A stretch of 64,000 bases of DNA from Agriterribacter humi (GTDB taxonomy: Bacteria > Bacteroidota > Bacteroidia > Chitinophagales > Chitinophagaceae). Made by a program: the position numbers and the translations under genes. Of the stretch, positions 28,167 through 36,989 are shown in pieces; position 1 is the stretch's first letter, and every line of letters begins with the position of its first letter. The notes under the pieces are model-generated. The model was not told where the DNA came from. It did not search any database and saw nothing but the letters and a program-made list of their open reading frames with translations. The stretch is from contig NZ_VOHQ01000017.1 in assembly GCF_009192765.1 (NCBI RefSeq), positions 1-64,000 on the forward strand. Reading direction: 5' to 3'.

Positions 28167-29243
28167 TTATTTAAACCGGAATGCGCTCATCATTTTATCG
28201 AAAATGGTATTGTTTTCATATATGCCACCAAATGTTTCGGCGCCCGGTCCGTAGGCAAAAACGGGTATCATTACAGCGGTATGTCCTTTGGTAGTGAATT
28301 TGGCATCTACTTTACCAGCTTTTATATCGCCGCCGTTTAAAGAAAGCCCCCCGGTTTCATGATCCCCTGTAACAATCACGAGCGTATTACCATCTTTTAT
28401 TGCAAAATCAAGCGCGGCGCCAATGGCTTTGTCAAAGTCAATCATTTCAGTGGTGAGGTAGTCTATATCATTGGCATGACCGCCCCAGTCAATCTGCGAA
28501 CCTTCTATCATCAAAAAAAATCCATTCTTATTTTGTTGCAACAGTTTTAATGCCGTGTGCGTTGACTGTAGCAACTGATCGCCCCTGCCCTCCGATACTT
28601 TTGGCGGTTCGCCATCGGCTATGAAACCGGCCAATTTGCCGGAGTTCACTTTTACTATAGCTGTTAATGTGTCCAGCACCTGGTACCGGCGCGCTTTAAG
28701 GCTGTCTAAAAGATTCCGTTCATCTTTACGCTGGTTAAAATATTTTCTTCCGCCGCCGATAAAAACATCAATATCTGTTTTCAGAAAATCCGCCGCTATT
28801 TCTTCCTGCATACCGCGCGAAGGCTGATGCGCTATAAAAGAAGCCGGCGTAGCGTGGGTAACCGCACAGCTCACCACCATACCCGTTGCCAGATTGTTCC
28901 TTTCGGCTATCTCCAGAATGGTAGGCTGTGCCAGTTTCGTGGCATCTACCCCAATAGCGCCATTGTATGTTTTTTTACCAATAGAAAAAGCGGTAGCACC
29001 GGCGCCTGAATCTGTAACGTAGCCTTCTGAAGGCTGGCTCTTGTGAAAACCGCTGAACGGGAATCTTTCCAAATTAAGCTTTCCTTTATTGGCAGTTAAT
29101 CCGGCAAATATCTGTGCCGTTCCCATCCCATCTCCAATCATTAAAATAATATTCTTAGCTTTCTTTTTGCTGTTGCTTTGCTGGCTAAAAACAACTGAAC
29201 TCATTAGTAAAAGCGAAAGGACGCAAATGCAGTTTTTAATCAT
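28167..29243 (-). CDS. Alkaline phosphatase
   Basis: A secreted PhoA-type phosphatase that releases phosphate from organic esters. From the ATG at 29243 it has a signal peptide (MIKNCICVLSLLLMSSVVFS). The metal and catalytic residues are all visible: NIILMIGDGMG, TDSGAGATAFSIGKKT with the nucleophile serine, ATPASFIAHQ, MIEGSQIDWGGHANDID, VTGDHETGGLSL and KGHTAVMIPVFAYGPGA. At 359 residues it is a short form without extra domains. A longer reading from 29321 adds 26 unlikely residues. It converges with the virJ-like gene. No Pho box was identified. Confidence 0.95.
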   Translation of the reverse strand: MIKNCICVLSLLLMSSVVFSQQSNSKKKAKNIILMIGDGMGTAQIFAGLTANKGKLNLERFPFSGFHKSQPSEGYVTDSGAGATAFSIGKKTYNGAIGVDATKLAQPTILEIAERNNLATGMVVSCAVTHATPASFIAHQPSRGMQEEIAADFLKTDIDVFIGGGRKYFNQRKDERNLLDSLKARRYQVLDTLTAIVKVNSGKLAGFIADGEPPKVSEGRGDQLLQSTHTALKLLQQNKNGFFLMIEGSQIDWGGHANDIDYLTTEMIDFDKAIGAALDFAIKDGNTLVIVTGDHETGGLSLNGGDIKAGKVDAKFTTKGHTAVMIPVFAYGPGAETFGGIYENNTIFDKMMSAFRFK

Positions 29244-29404
29244 GAACTTTATATTTCTTGAGATAAATACATTTTCAAACTCAAAACTCCGGATTCTAAA
29301 CGACAATATGCACCTGTTCACAAATAGTTAATATAGGATGAACATTGATATAGCCTAAACAGATCAGTCAACCTCTGATGGTCTTCACCAGGCTGTTTAA
29401 TTTA

Positions 29405-29462
29405 GCCGTCAGCTATCGCTCACTACTACTGACCACTCACTATTCGCTGCTCACCATTGACT
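29405..29462. repeat. Short CTCAC-rich repeats between two genes
   Basis: The stretch contains degenerate repeats of the form CTCACTA/GACCACTCAC/GCTCACCATTGAC, ending at the stop codon of the next gene. Similar low-complexity spacers are common in this phylum; no function is claimed. Confidence 0.35.
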
Positions 29463-30834
29463 ACAAGCCTTTCACTTCCCAGCCTTTGCGGTAAGACCTC
29501 CGCAAATATTTTTCAGCCCCGGGATAGTTGGGAAACTTCATGTTCATCGTATCCCATTCCAGCAATTGTCCGGGCACTCTTATGGCTACGGTGCCAAGAA
29601 TAATAGCCTCCGTCATTGGGCCGGATTGTGCAAAATGCGATTCGGTTTTTGGTCCGCCCAGGCAGGCGTCAACAAAATGATGGTAATGATTGCGTTCTTC
29701 CAGTTCGGGAAGTGTATGTGCTTTGAATTTATCTTCCGGTAATAACACTGGCATTCCTCCATGTGGTATCAGCAGGGCACCTTCCGTGCCAATGAGCATG
29801 GCGCTCTCTGCAGGGTATTCTTTGCCGTTATATAAGGATCGTATTTCCTGTGGTGGATAAAATGCACCATCGAACCATTCTAACGGCAATACTTTTTCCT
29901 CTGTAAGATCATTTCCCGGAAACATCCAGGTAATATGATCACCCTGCGGCCAGGTATCCGCTCTCCGTTCCGGTGCATCTTTCCATGATTGCTGTACTTC
30001 CGCAACAACAGATATGGGCGGCTTTAAACCGAGGCCTTTCCAAACGGCATCAAATATATGGCAGCCAATATCGCCAGACCACCCCGTTCCAAAATCCTGC
30101 CATGCCCGCCATTTGGTGGGGTGATAAATTTCAGGTGCATACGGACGCTCGGGTGCTGTGCCGATCCAGAGGTCCCAGTTGAGATGTGCAGGTGGTTCCT
30201 GGCCCTGCGCAGGGCGTGGGCCAACCAGCCGGTAAGTGTCAATGGCTCCGGGACGGTTAGAGCACAGGTAAGCATGTTTGATTTTTCCTATAGCGCCTTC
30301 TTTGATCCATTGCACAGCCGTACGGTCGCCCTTACCCGAAGCGATCTGTGTTCCCAATTGCGTGATAACACCTGCCTTAACGGCGGTTTGTGTAAGCATC
30401 CGCACTTCGGCAACATCGTGGCACATGGGTTTCTGGCAATATACATGCTTGCCGTTTCTTAAAGCCTGCATGGCAATGGCAAAATGATTGTGATCCGGTA
30501 CAGTTACATTGACCGAATCAATTTTTTTGCCCTCTTTTTTAAACAGTTCCCTCCAGTCGCTGTACAACCGTGCGCCGGGAATAAGCTCCGCAGCTTTTTT
30601 CAGGTTATTGGCGTCTACATCGCACAATGCAACAATCTGTACATTGGGGTGACTTTTGAATTGCTGCAAATCGTGAAAACCCATTCCGCCAACACCAATG
30701 CTGGCATGATTGAGTTTTCCCTTCCGGGAAGCTGCCTGCGCCGCCTGGCTAAAGATCATGGGACCGGCAATAGTGGCGGTTGCAGCCGTGGCAACAAATT
30801 GCCTGCGAGACATTAATGGATTTTTTTCTTTCAT
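29461..30834 (-). CDS. Gfo/Idh/MocA oxidoreductase with Tat-type signal
   Basis: A periplasmic sugar oxidoreductase of 457 residues. The N-terminus MKEKNPLMSRRQFVATAATA has a twin-arginine (SRRQF) signal followed by a hydrophobic run. The Rossmann part reads HASIGVGGMGFHDLQQF, and the family motif is HVYCQKPMCHDVAEV, with Q in place of the usual E of E-K-P. The second domain contains WIGTAPERPYAPEIYHPTKW and GTGWSGDIGCHIFD, typical of the large Tat-exported Gfo/Idh group of Bacteroidota and Planctomycetes. It is a single gene. The substrate is unknown; the glutamate-to-glutamine change occurs elsewhere in this subgroup as far as I know. Confidence 0.9.
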   Translation of the reverse strand: MKEKNPLMSRRQFVATAATATIAGPMIFSQAAQAASRKGKLNHASIGVGGMGFHDLQQFKSHPNVQIVALCDVDANNLKKAAELIPGARLYSDWRELFKKEGKKIDSVNVTVPDHNHFAIAMQALRNGKHVYCQKPMCHDVAEVRMLTQTAVKAGVITQLGTQIASGKGDRTAVQWIKEGAIGKIKHAYLCSNRPGAIDTYRLVGPRPAQGQEPPAHLNWDLWIGTAPERPYAPEIYHPTKWRAWQDFGTGWSGDIGCHIFDAVWKGLGLKPPISVVAEVQQSWKDAPERRADTWPQGDHITWMFPGNDLTEEKVLPLEWFDGAFYPPQEIRSLYNGKEYPAESAMLIGTEGALLIPHGGMPVLLPEDKFKAHTLPELEERNHYHHFVDACLGGPKTESHFAQSGPMTEAIILGTVAIRVPGQLLEWDTMNMKFPNYPGAEKYLRRSYRKGWEVKGL

Positions 30835-30901
30835 GATGCAAAGCAAATATTATAAAATTGGAAAAAGGAAATATACAGCAAATGATTGAGAAAAGCTCAT
30901 T

Positions 30902-31969
30902 TTAGCCCCACCAAAAAGCAGCAGCAATTAATAAATAGAGTCCAATTAAAGCAATTCCTTCTAGCCATATAGACTCACCGTCAAAAACTATAAAAGCACT
31001 TACTATTACCGCTAAAGCCAAACAAACGAGCAACATTGGCGTTAATACAAAGGATAAAATGGCGCCCCCTAAAACAAAGGAAAGCAGTACCAGCAATGGA
31101 AATAATCCAAGTGCAATAAGCAATGAGCTATTCATAATAACACTCATGGAATAATCCATCTGGTTGCGATAGGCAAACTGAATTCCAACAAGGTTTTCAA
31201 TTGCATTTCCAGCAACAGCAACAATTACCAGGCCCGCAAAGGTTTCATTTATATCCAGTATTTTCATAGCCGGCTCAAGCGCAACAACAAACCAATCAGA
31301 AACAAAGGCGGCTGCTCCAGCGGCGCATGCCAGCATGATAATGGCTAAGCTCATCGGCCAGTGAGCAGCCTTCTTTCCACTAACAGGTTTGGCAGGAACA
31401 ACTGCTGAATCTCCTTTCAATGAAAAAAAAGTGCTTGCAATAAAAGTGATCAATAAAATAATAGCAAGAAAAACATCAAGCGTATTCAGGTGCGCTTCGG
31501 CAGAAGTATGTAACAAACGGGTTAGGGTAGGTATAGCCAAGGCGGCAAAAGCCAGTATCATTAAAGTGGCTACCATTTTTGGTGGATTGGATTTGAAACG
31601 CTGTGTGCCATTCTTTAAACCACCAAAAAGAATAGCCAATCCCAGGACTAATAATGAATTTGCCAAAATAGAACCCACTAATGCGCCCTGAACTACTTTA
31701 TTCAACCCTGCTCTTAATGCAAAAATACAAACAAATAATTCAGGTAGATTTCCAAAAGCCGCTTGTAAAATACCTGTGGTTCCCGGCCCAAAGCTACTAC
31801 CCAACTGTTCCGTTGCATCACCCACTATTAGCGCCAGTAAGGCCAACGCACCCGCTGTTACACAAAATGCCAGCACAGCATTAGCATGCGTATAGTACAA
31901 AACACCGGCAACAGCTGTAATAATAAAGCCAGTAATAATGATTATCTTTTCTTTTTTTTCCATGTGCAT
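30902..31969 (-). CDS. Calcium/proton (cation) antiporter, CaCA family
   Basis: An inner-membrane Ca2+/H+ exchanger of 355 residues and about eleven hydrophobic segments. The two inverted alpha-repeat motifs with their essential glutamates are present: LQAAFGNLPELFVCIFALRA (first half) and AVAGNAIENLVGIQFAYRN (second half). This spacing is that of bacterial Cax/ChaA-like proteins. The start may be the ATG at 31969 or the one two codons later (MEKKEKIIIITG). The gene is alone in its direction with about 270 bp without genes behind it. Calcium is the usual ion, but sodium or another cation is possible. Confidence 0.92.
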   Translation of the reverse strand: MHMEKKEKIIIITGFIITAVAGVLYYTHANAVLAFCVTAGALALLALIVGDATEQLGSSFGPGTTGILQAAFGNLPELFVCIFALRAGLNKVVQGALVGSILANSLLVLGLAILFGGLKNGTQRFKSNPPKMVATLMILAFAALAIPTLTRLLHTSAEAHLNTLDVFLAIILLITFIASTFFSLKGDSAVVPAKPVSGKKAAHWPMSLAIIMLACAAGAAAFVSDWFVVALEPAMKILDINETFAGLVIVAVAGNAIENLVGIQFAYRNQMDYSMSVIMNSSLLIALGLFPLLVLLSFVLGGAILSFVLTPMLLVCLALAVIVSAFIVFDGESIWLEGIALIGLYLLIAAAFWWG

Positions 31970-32236
31970 TGGTAGTAAAAGTTACAGCTTTTGCAGAACA
32001 CAATTGTACCCGGAAATTATCGCATCAAATATAATGCCTCCAAGAGAGGCGCAGCAAACAAAGTGGTCCCTTACACGAGATAAAGTATCATGAATGTTTA
32101 AAGTTGCAGATATAATTATTAAATTAAAGTAATGCTACATTTTAATGAATTCTTAAAACGATAGAAATTCAGCACCAATATGCAATATCCTGCGGTTTCG
32201 CTATTTTAAATATTGGATAAAGCCCAAAATTCTAAC

Positions 32237-32701
32237 TTATTCTTTAACCCCAATGTAAATATCAACTTCGGTATTGCTCCGGTCTTTGCTTCTTTCGTCG
32301 TACAGTTCAAAATCGAATCGGTATGCCCTGGAAATATCAGATTGCCATATTGCTCTCCAGGCGTTTGCCACACAATCCGGCATTTTTCCTTTGGCGCTGA
32401 TTTTTTGATACTGTGCTGCGGGGATAACTAAACTGTCCATCCCGGGAGGGACCGGCGTATTGGCGTTTACTTTGCAACCTATGAAATAAGAATAGGGCTT
32501 AGTATGATCGCCTTCATATTGGTGATACACGGCGAGTATATCATTGTTTAATTTACCGGGAACCTTATCAGCATAGTTTCCATTTGTAAAATCCTGCCAC
32601 AGCTTTCCGCAATCAATGGCAGACTGCCCGTTTGCATTAAATGTTTTTGTTTTTAAAGCCAGGCCTATCAATCGTATTTCTTCCAGTTCAAATTTATTCA
32701 T
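32237..32701 (-). CDS. GyrI-like/effector-binding domain protein
   Basis: A stand-alone small-molecule-binding domain of 154 residues, resembling the effector-binding part of AraC-type regulators and GyrI/Cass2 proteins. The start FELEEIRLIGLALKTKTFNA, the middle YHQYEGDHTKPYSYFIGCKV and the end FDFELYDERSKDRSNTEVDI are typical. No DNA-binding helix-turn-helix is present, so it binds ligands or partners rather than DNA. It is 15 bp behind the type ISP-like fragment gene and in line with the Fsr-like pump, which suggests a drug-response group. The ligand is unknown. Confidence 0.88.
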   Translation of the reverse strand: MNKFELEEIRLIGLALKTKTFNANGQSAIDCGKLWQDFTNGNYADKVPGKLNNDILAVYHQYEGDHTKPYSYFIGCKVNANTPVPPGMDSLVIPAAQYQKISAKGKMPDCVANAWRAIWQSDISRAYRFDFELYDERSKDRSNTEVDIYIGVKE

Positions 32702-32716
32702 AAATAGTGATGTGTT

Positions 32717-33151
32717 TTATTCTGGCAAAATTTTTAAATCCTGATCATGTCTTAATTTTTCTCCCAGCTTAACCAATTTCCAAAAGCCAACCGCGTCTTT
32801 AGGATAAGGTATGCTCATACGACCGGTTTCCGGTATTGGTTTATGCCGGGCATTATATGAATGGTGCAGTACAGCTAAGATGTAATCCGATAAGTCAACC
32901 GGTGCGAAGCTGAGTTTGAATTCCGGGCGCACTTCTTCACTATTGATAAAACATACTTCACTTTCTTTTTCCTTTTCGGGTACAAAGCTCAATTGTATGT
33001 TAGCAGCTATTCTTTGAATAATTCCAGGGTCAATGGCAGATACGGCCTTCCTGGCAAAATCAATATACATTTCTGTATACAGTACAGCATCCGCAGGAGG
33101 ATTTACAAACAATGACGGTACAGGAAACCCCTGTTGATATAGATCTTCCAT
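32717..33151 (-). CDS. Orphan C-terminal domain of a type ISP restriction-modification enzyme
   Basis: From the ATG at 33151 the gene encodes 144 residues. EVCFINSEEVRPEFKLSF, DLSDYILAVLHHSYNARH and SIPYPKDAVGFWKLVKLGEK correspond to the C-terminal target-recognition region of type ISP enzymes, which usually read like V-C-F-A-N-S, D-x-L-D-Y-I-Y-A-V-L-H-S and F-W-x-L-V-K-L-G. Helicase, methylase and nuclease parts are absent, so this is either a relic or a free-standing protein that keeps this fold. A longer start at 33187 is possible. It lies between the Fsr-like pump (60 bp) and the GyrI-like gene (15 bp), in the same direction. The resemblance is from family knowledge and was not searched. 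Confidence 0.7.
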   Translation of the reverse strand: MEDLYQQGFPVPSLFVNPPADAVLYTEMYIDFARKAVSAIDPGIIQRIAANIQLSFVPEKEKESEVCFINSEEVRPEFKLSFAPVDLSDYILAVLHHSYNARHKPIPETGRMSIPYPKDAVGFWKLVKLGEKLRHDQDLKILPE

Positions 33152-33211
33152 ATTGAAATCATTTGCTTTTCTGATAAATATCCCCACTTCTAAAATGTAC
33201 CAGGCAATTCC

Positions 33212-34432
33212 TTACAGCTTCCGCTGTTTCAGATCAGGAAGGAAACCCGTAAGCAGCCCGATCAGGGGTAAAAAGGAACATACTTTGTATACATATTCAA
33301 TACTGGTTATATCGGCCAGCTTGCCCAGCAGCGCCGATCCTATACCTCCCATACCAAATGCAAAACCAAAGAACAAACCCGATACCATACCCACTTTGCC
33401 CGGTAATAACTCCTGCGCATACACGAGGATGGCTGAAAATGCGGAAGCGAGTATTACGCCAATAATGAAGATAAGGATACCCGTCCAGAAAAGATTAGCA
33501 TAAGGCAGTGCGAGTGAAAAAGGCGCCACGCCCAGTATGGAGCCCCAGATCACGTATTTGCGGCCGATCCTGTCGCCAATAGGGCCACCTGCAAGTGTGC
33601 CTGCAGCCACTGCAGCCAGAAACACAAACAGGTATATCTGCGATTGCTGTATGCTTACATCAAATTTATCTATTACATAAAAAGTAAAATAAGAGCTGAT
33701 GCCGGCCATATAAAAATACTTGGAAAAGATCAGCAGCAGGAGTATGACAATGGAACCGGTTACTTTATTTTTTGAGAGCTGGTGCGGGATAGCGGCGCTC
33801 CTCGTTTTTTTGGCAATGTGCAGGTAACTGGCACTATACCACAGGCCTACCCTCCACAATACAAAAATGGCCAGCAAGGCGATAATCGAAAACCATGAAA
33901 TACTGTGCCTGCCGTGCGGAAGAATAATGAAGGCCGCAAGCAAAGGACCAATAGCAGAACCTGCATTACCGCCCACCTGGAAAATTGATTGGGCCAGCCC
34001 GCGCCGGTGGCCCGCCGCCATATAGGCTACCTTGGATGCTTCGGGATGAAAAACAGAGGAGCCCACGCCAATCAGTGCAACGGATAGCAATACCCCATGA
34101 AAGCTTTCTACGCTTGCAAGCAATACCAGTCCTGTTAAAGTAAAAGTCATGCCGGAGGCCAAGGAAAACGGTTGTGGCTTTTTGTCGGTATACAGTCCCA
34201 CTAAGGGTTGCAGCAACGATGCGGTGAGCTGAAAGGTGAGCGTTATCAATCCTATTTGCACAAAATTCAAAGAGAATGCATCTTTGAGCTGCGGGTATAT
34301 GGCAGGGATAATGGATTGGATGGTATCGTTTAAAAGATGCGAAAAACTAATGGCGAAAAGTATGGGAAAAACAGTTTGCTGCGCTGCCTGCTCTATGCTC
34401 ACGGCTATGCCCGTTGCTTCATTGCGTTTCAT
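33212..34432 (-). CDS. MFS transporter, fosmidomycin-resistance (Fsr) type
   Basis: An inner-membrane drug exporter of 406 residues with twelve predicted membrane segments. The Fsr signature is visible at the start: FAISFSHLLNDTIQSIIPAI, then GLITLTFQLTASLLQPLVGL and YTDKKPQPFSLASGM. The family motif GVGSSVFHPEASKVAY follows. The central basic loop and the second half (GGPIGDRIGRKYVIWGS, the MFS motif A-like loop) are normal. It is first of three co-directional genes, followed by the type ISP fragment and the GyrI-like gene. The substrate cannot be read from sequence; fosmidomycin resistance is the name of the family. Confidence 0.93.
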   Translation of the reverse strand: MKRNEATGIAVSIEQAAQQTVFPILFAISFSHLLNDTIQSIIPAIYPQLKDAFSLNFVQIGLITLTFQLTASLLQPLVGLYTDKKPQPFSLASGMTFTLTGLVLLASVESFHGVLLSVALIGVGSSVFHPEASKVAYMAAGHRRGLAQSIFQVGGNAGSAIGPLLAAFIILPHGRHSISWFSIIALLAIFVLWRVGLWYSASYLHIAKKTRSAAIPHQLSKNKVTGSIVILLLLIFSKYFYMAGISSYFTFYVIDKFDVSIQQSQIYLFVFLAAVAAGTLAGGPIGDRIGRKYVIWGSILGVAPFSLALPYANLFWTGILIFIIGVILASAFSAILVYAQELLPGKVGMVSGLFFGFAFGMGGIGSALLGKLADITSIEYVYKVCSFLPLIGLLTGFLPDLKQRKL

Positions 34433-34750
34433 ATTGACTGAATTCTTTGAGGGTGCAAAATTAGCGCTTCCGGATTTACTTGCATCTGATTTTAAATATT
34501 ATTGTCCGACAAAGGTTAATAAGCAGTTGAATTTCATTTTATCGCCTCACCCCAGCCCTCTCCTCGCGGAGAGGGAGCAGAATCCGCTTCAGCAAAGACT
34601 TTTAGCTGTTTATAATATTTTTAATCGCGGTAATGATTTAAAATATTATAATGCATCAAAGTCCACAGTAAATTGTTAAAGGAAAACAGTATAACTGAAT
34701 AGAATGTATTACTTAGAGGCGCTGCTGCATTTGGGATTTCCATGGTGCTA
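34433..34750. other. Intergenic region with one REP-like palindrome
   Basis: No gene is seen here. The stretch 34541-34580 contains CCTCACCCCAGCCCTCTCC followed by a perfect palindrome (stem 34556-34563 with 34568-34575). This element belongs to the same family as the copies between 48.9 and 49.3 kb. The rest is AT-rich. Confidence 0.6.
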
Positions 34751-35389
34751 TTACACCGCCAGCAAAATGGCTACATAATGACAAATGGCTGCTGCCAGCA
34801 CAAAAAAATGCCACACGGCATGGTTATAGGTATATTTATCCCACAGGTAAAAAACAACACCCAGGCTATACAATACGCCGCCGATAAGAAGCATGATCAG
34901 CACCGGTTGCGGCAGGGCTACAAAAAATGTTCGTCCGCCGGTTACCATTATCCAGCCCATGGCCAGGTATATAAAAGTGGACAATTTATTCCACCGGCCG
35001 GTATAGAATATTTTGTATACCGTACCCAATGCCGTTAGCGCCCACAATACCGATAGCAATGTAATGCCAAATGTATTGTTCATATAGATGAGCAAAAAGG
35101 GCGTATAGGTTCCTGCGATGAGAAAATAAATACTGATATGATCGAGGATCTGCAATACCTCTTTGGTTTGAGGGTGCTGAAAGCCGTGGTACAATGTAGA
35201 AAAAGTAAACACCATTAAAAAGCAAAAGCCGTAAATGGCAGCGCCGATAATGCCGGGTGTATTTTCGCTTTTGGTTGCCATAGCAATGAGGATGGGAATA
35301 CAAACAATGCCGAAGAGGATACCGAATCCGTGTATGATGCTGTTAACCAGTTCCTGTTTTATCCGCACCTGCGGATCTGTGGTTTGCAT
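34751..35389 (-). CDS. trhA: Hemolysin III/TrhA family membrane protein
   Basis: A seven-segment inner-membrane protein of 212 residues from the PAQR/hemolysin III family. The conserved histidines and motifs are present: IIHGFGILFGIVCIP, TLYHGFQHPQTKEVLQILDH, ISIYFLIAGTYTPFLL and the C-terminal HAVWHFFVLAAAICHYVAIL. The family has been linked to membrane-fluidity and lipid homeostasis and is not a true hemolysin. It has a -7 promoter element 44 nt upstream and a single-gene layout. Confidence 0.93.
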   Translation of the reverse strand: MQTTDPQVRIKQELVNSIIHGFGILFGIVCIPILIAMATKSENTPGIIGAAIYGFCFLMVFTFSTLYHGFQHPQTKEVLQILDHISIYFLIAGTYTPFLLIYMNNTFGITLLSVLWALTALGTVYKIFYTGRWNKLSTFIYLAMGWIMVTGGRTFFVALPQPVLIMLLIGGVLYSLGVVFYLWDKYTYNHAVWHFFVLAAAICHYVAILLAV

Positions 35390-35432
35390 ATGTATATTTT
35401 GGGTAGCGTGGTAAAGATGATGGTAATGGTTG

Positions 35433-35440
35433 CAAAGTTA
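35433..35440 (-). promoter_or_regulatory. Likely -7 element of the trhA promoter
   Basis: TAACTTTG (35440 to 35433, minus strand) matches TAnnTTTG exactly. No clear -33 element is visible. Confidence 0.45.
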
Positions 35441-35860
35441 GGGTATTTGAGTTGCGCGGAAGGGGCTTCGTGAAATAAGAAAAATAAGATATTCGAGCAA
35501 CCTGCCCGGCTTCGCAAGGGTTTGCCTCATTCGCTTGGCTACCCTACAAGGCATGCGCCAGCTTGGGGGATGTACTTAGACGGTGGGATACCTTACAAAC
35601 CTTCTGCACTTCTTGCCCTACGCTTATATTACACGAGTTAAGCTTTTGGCTTTGATTCTCTGCCTACCGCAGAGTCCAGCCAACACACATGGCTTTGAGT
35701 TGAGACTCTGCGGAGAACGAAGCCCGGCAATGACCAAGCTTCTTTTTTTGTTTTGTAAATCAAGTAACTCGATGGCAAGAGTTCGGCTAACTTGCAACGC
35801 CAACGCTATGGACCTGCGCCAGCATCAGATTTATAGCTTCAATAGCTTATTCGTAAAATT
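35441..35860. other. Gene-free spacer with an inverted repeat
   Basis: I find no convincing gene. A perfect 10-bp inverted repeat (35667-35676 with 35704-35713, loop 27 nt) carries CCGCAGAGTC and its complement, and TGGCTTTGA occurs twice around it. Base composition is more GC-rich than the flanks, so it may be a dispersed intergenic repeat. A frame at 35583-35885 on the plus strand is judged to be chance. Confidence 0.4.
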
Positions 35861-36466
35861 TTACGGACCTGTAGCGCCTGGTTGATTAATAAGTTTCCAA
35901 TAAATTGAGTTTGGATTATATTTATCGTTTATTGAAATTTCTTTCAAACGATCAATCGAAAAATAGGGATCATCAGCATTTTCAAAATAATATGCATTCT
36001 CATCATAGCATTTTGTAACACTCAGAAAAAGTGTTTGTATGTTGTCGTAGTATGAAACTGGAGTATTTGTAAAACCACTAGTGAAGGAAAAAAAGAAGAT
36101 CCTTTCGTATTGCTTTGAAAGTGGATCACAGTCGATTAAAAAAAACTCGCTATTTCCTGCACCGAACATGGGAAATAATTTAGCTGACCAATAATTGTTT
36201 CCTACATAATACTGATAAATTTGAATACCTCCTTGCAAAGAAAAAAAATTCCCAAGTGGAAATAACTCCAAACTGGTTTCTAATCCTTGGTCATTTAGCC
36301 CATTCTTCCAACTATAAACATCTACAATTTCATTTGATGCAACTATATTAATATTCTCAAATTGTGCCTTAATCTCAGTTTTTGATAAACCCTCATTAAA
36401 AGAATAATTATTCTTAACTAAAATTTTCTATAGTTTTCTTAGTATTTCTGGTAGTTTTATTGCCAT
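35861..36466 (-). pseudogene. SMI1/KNR4 (SUKH) family immunity-type gene with an in-frame stop
   Basis: The ATG at 36466 opens MAIKLPEILRKL, then an amber TAG at 36430-36428 (codon 13), and the same frame continues without stop for ~188 codons to 35861: KILVKNNYSFNEGLSKTEIK, VYSWKNGLNDQGLETSLELF, PLGNFFSLQGGIQIYQYYVG, and the end NPNSIYWKLINQPG. This is a SUKH domain, a fold often used as immunity protein against polymorphic nuclease toxins. The TAG sits just before the conserved region, so the gene is either dead or starts at a rare codon downstream. It faces away from the RHS locus 0.5 kb downstream and may be a relic of an earlier toxin cassette. Confidence 0.75.
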
Positions 36467-36511
36467 GTATTACAATATAAATATCAACAATTAATTAGGG
36501 CATCCCCCTGT

Positions 36512-36765
36512 TTGGCGCAAGAATGAGGCATAACTTGTAGCCCGGCCTTCTTGTGCTATGTTTATGAACCATATTTTAAATCAATTAATCCTTTCATCCA
36601 CAAAAATCATGAACGCTACTATATTTCCAATCCTCAGGCTTAGTAAAGTAAAATATACAATCAGGTTGATTATTATATTAAAACAGCGTCTCTAAATTCA
36701 CCATTTTTTAGATGCCACTGCACAAGAAACCCTCGCTCTTTTCCTATGCCTCATTCTTGCGCCAA
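36512..36765. mobile_element. Possible MITE with 21-bp terminal inverted repeats
   Basis: A perfect 21-bp inverted repeat (36512-36532 with 36745-36765; ends TTGGCGCAAGAATGAGGCAT and its complement) bounds 254 bp of AT-rich DNA without a gene. Size and structure fit a non-autonomous element. No target duplication was found at the edges, and another copy would be needed as proof. Confidence 0.45.
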
Positions 36766-36917
36766 GGCTGACATAAATAAAAAAAGACTTTTTGTTGGAT
36801 TGCTATTCACTCATACTATAACCTTACAATCCTTACCCATGGTAGCTTAACAACAATTGTTCATCTGACTTCCGGAAGAGATAAAAAATTATTTTTTCAA
36901 AAAAACAATAAAATTAA

Positions 36918-36949
36918 TTTGCGATTTATAAATCTTTATTTTAGCTTAG
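36918..36949 (+). promoter_or_regulatory. Likely promoter of the RHS locus leader genes
   Basis: TTTG (36918-36921), a 20-nt spacer and TAGCTTAG (36942-36949) fit the Bacteroidota pattern with one mismatch. RNA would start about 35 nt before the TTG at 36990. The 10-bp phrase GCTAACACCA occurs twice, at 36964 and again just after the start codon. Confidence 0.5.
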
Positions 36950-36989
36950 TCTTGAAACTTAGTTGCTAACACCACACCTGTAAAACACC

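Noticed and set aside
29973..30487. Plus-strand frames of 69 to 134 residues inside the Tat-type oxidoreductase gene
   Set aside because: They are shadows of a well-supported minus-strand gene with clear family motifs.
35583..35885. Plus-strand frame of 100 residues in the gap after trhA
   Set aside because: No signal, motif or protein-like pattern; it covers an inverted repeat and overlaps the end of the SUKH frame on the other strand.
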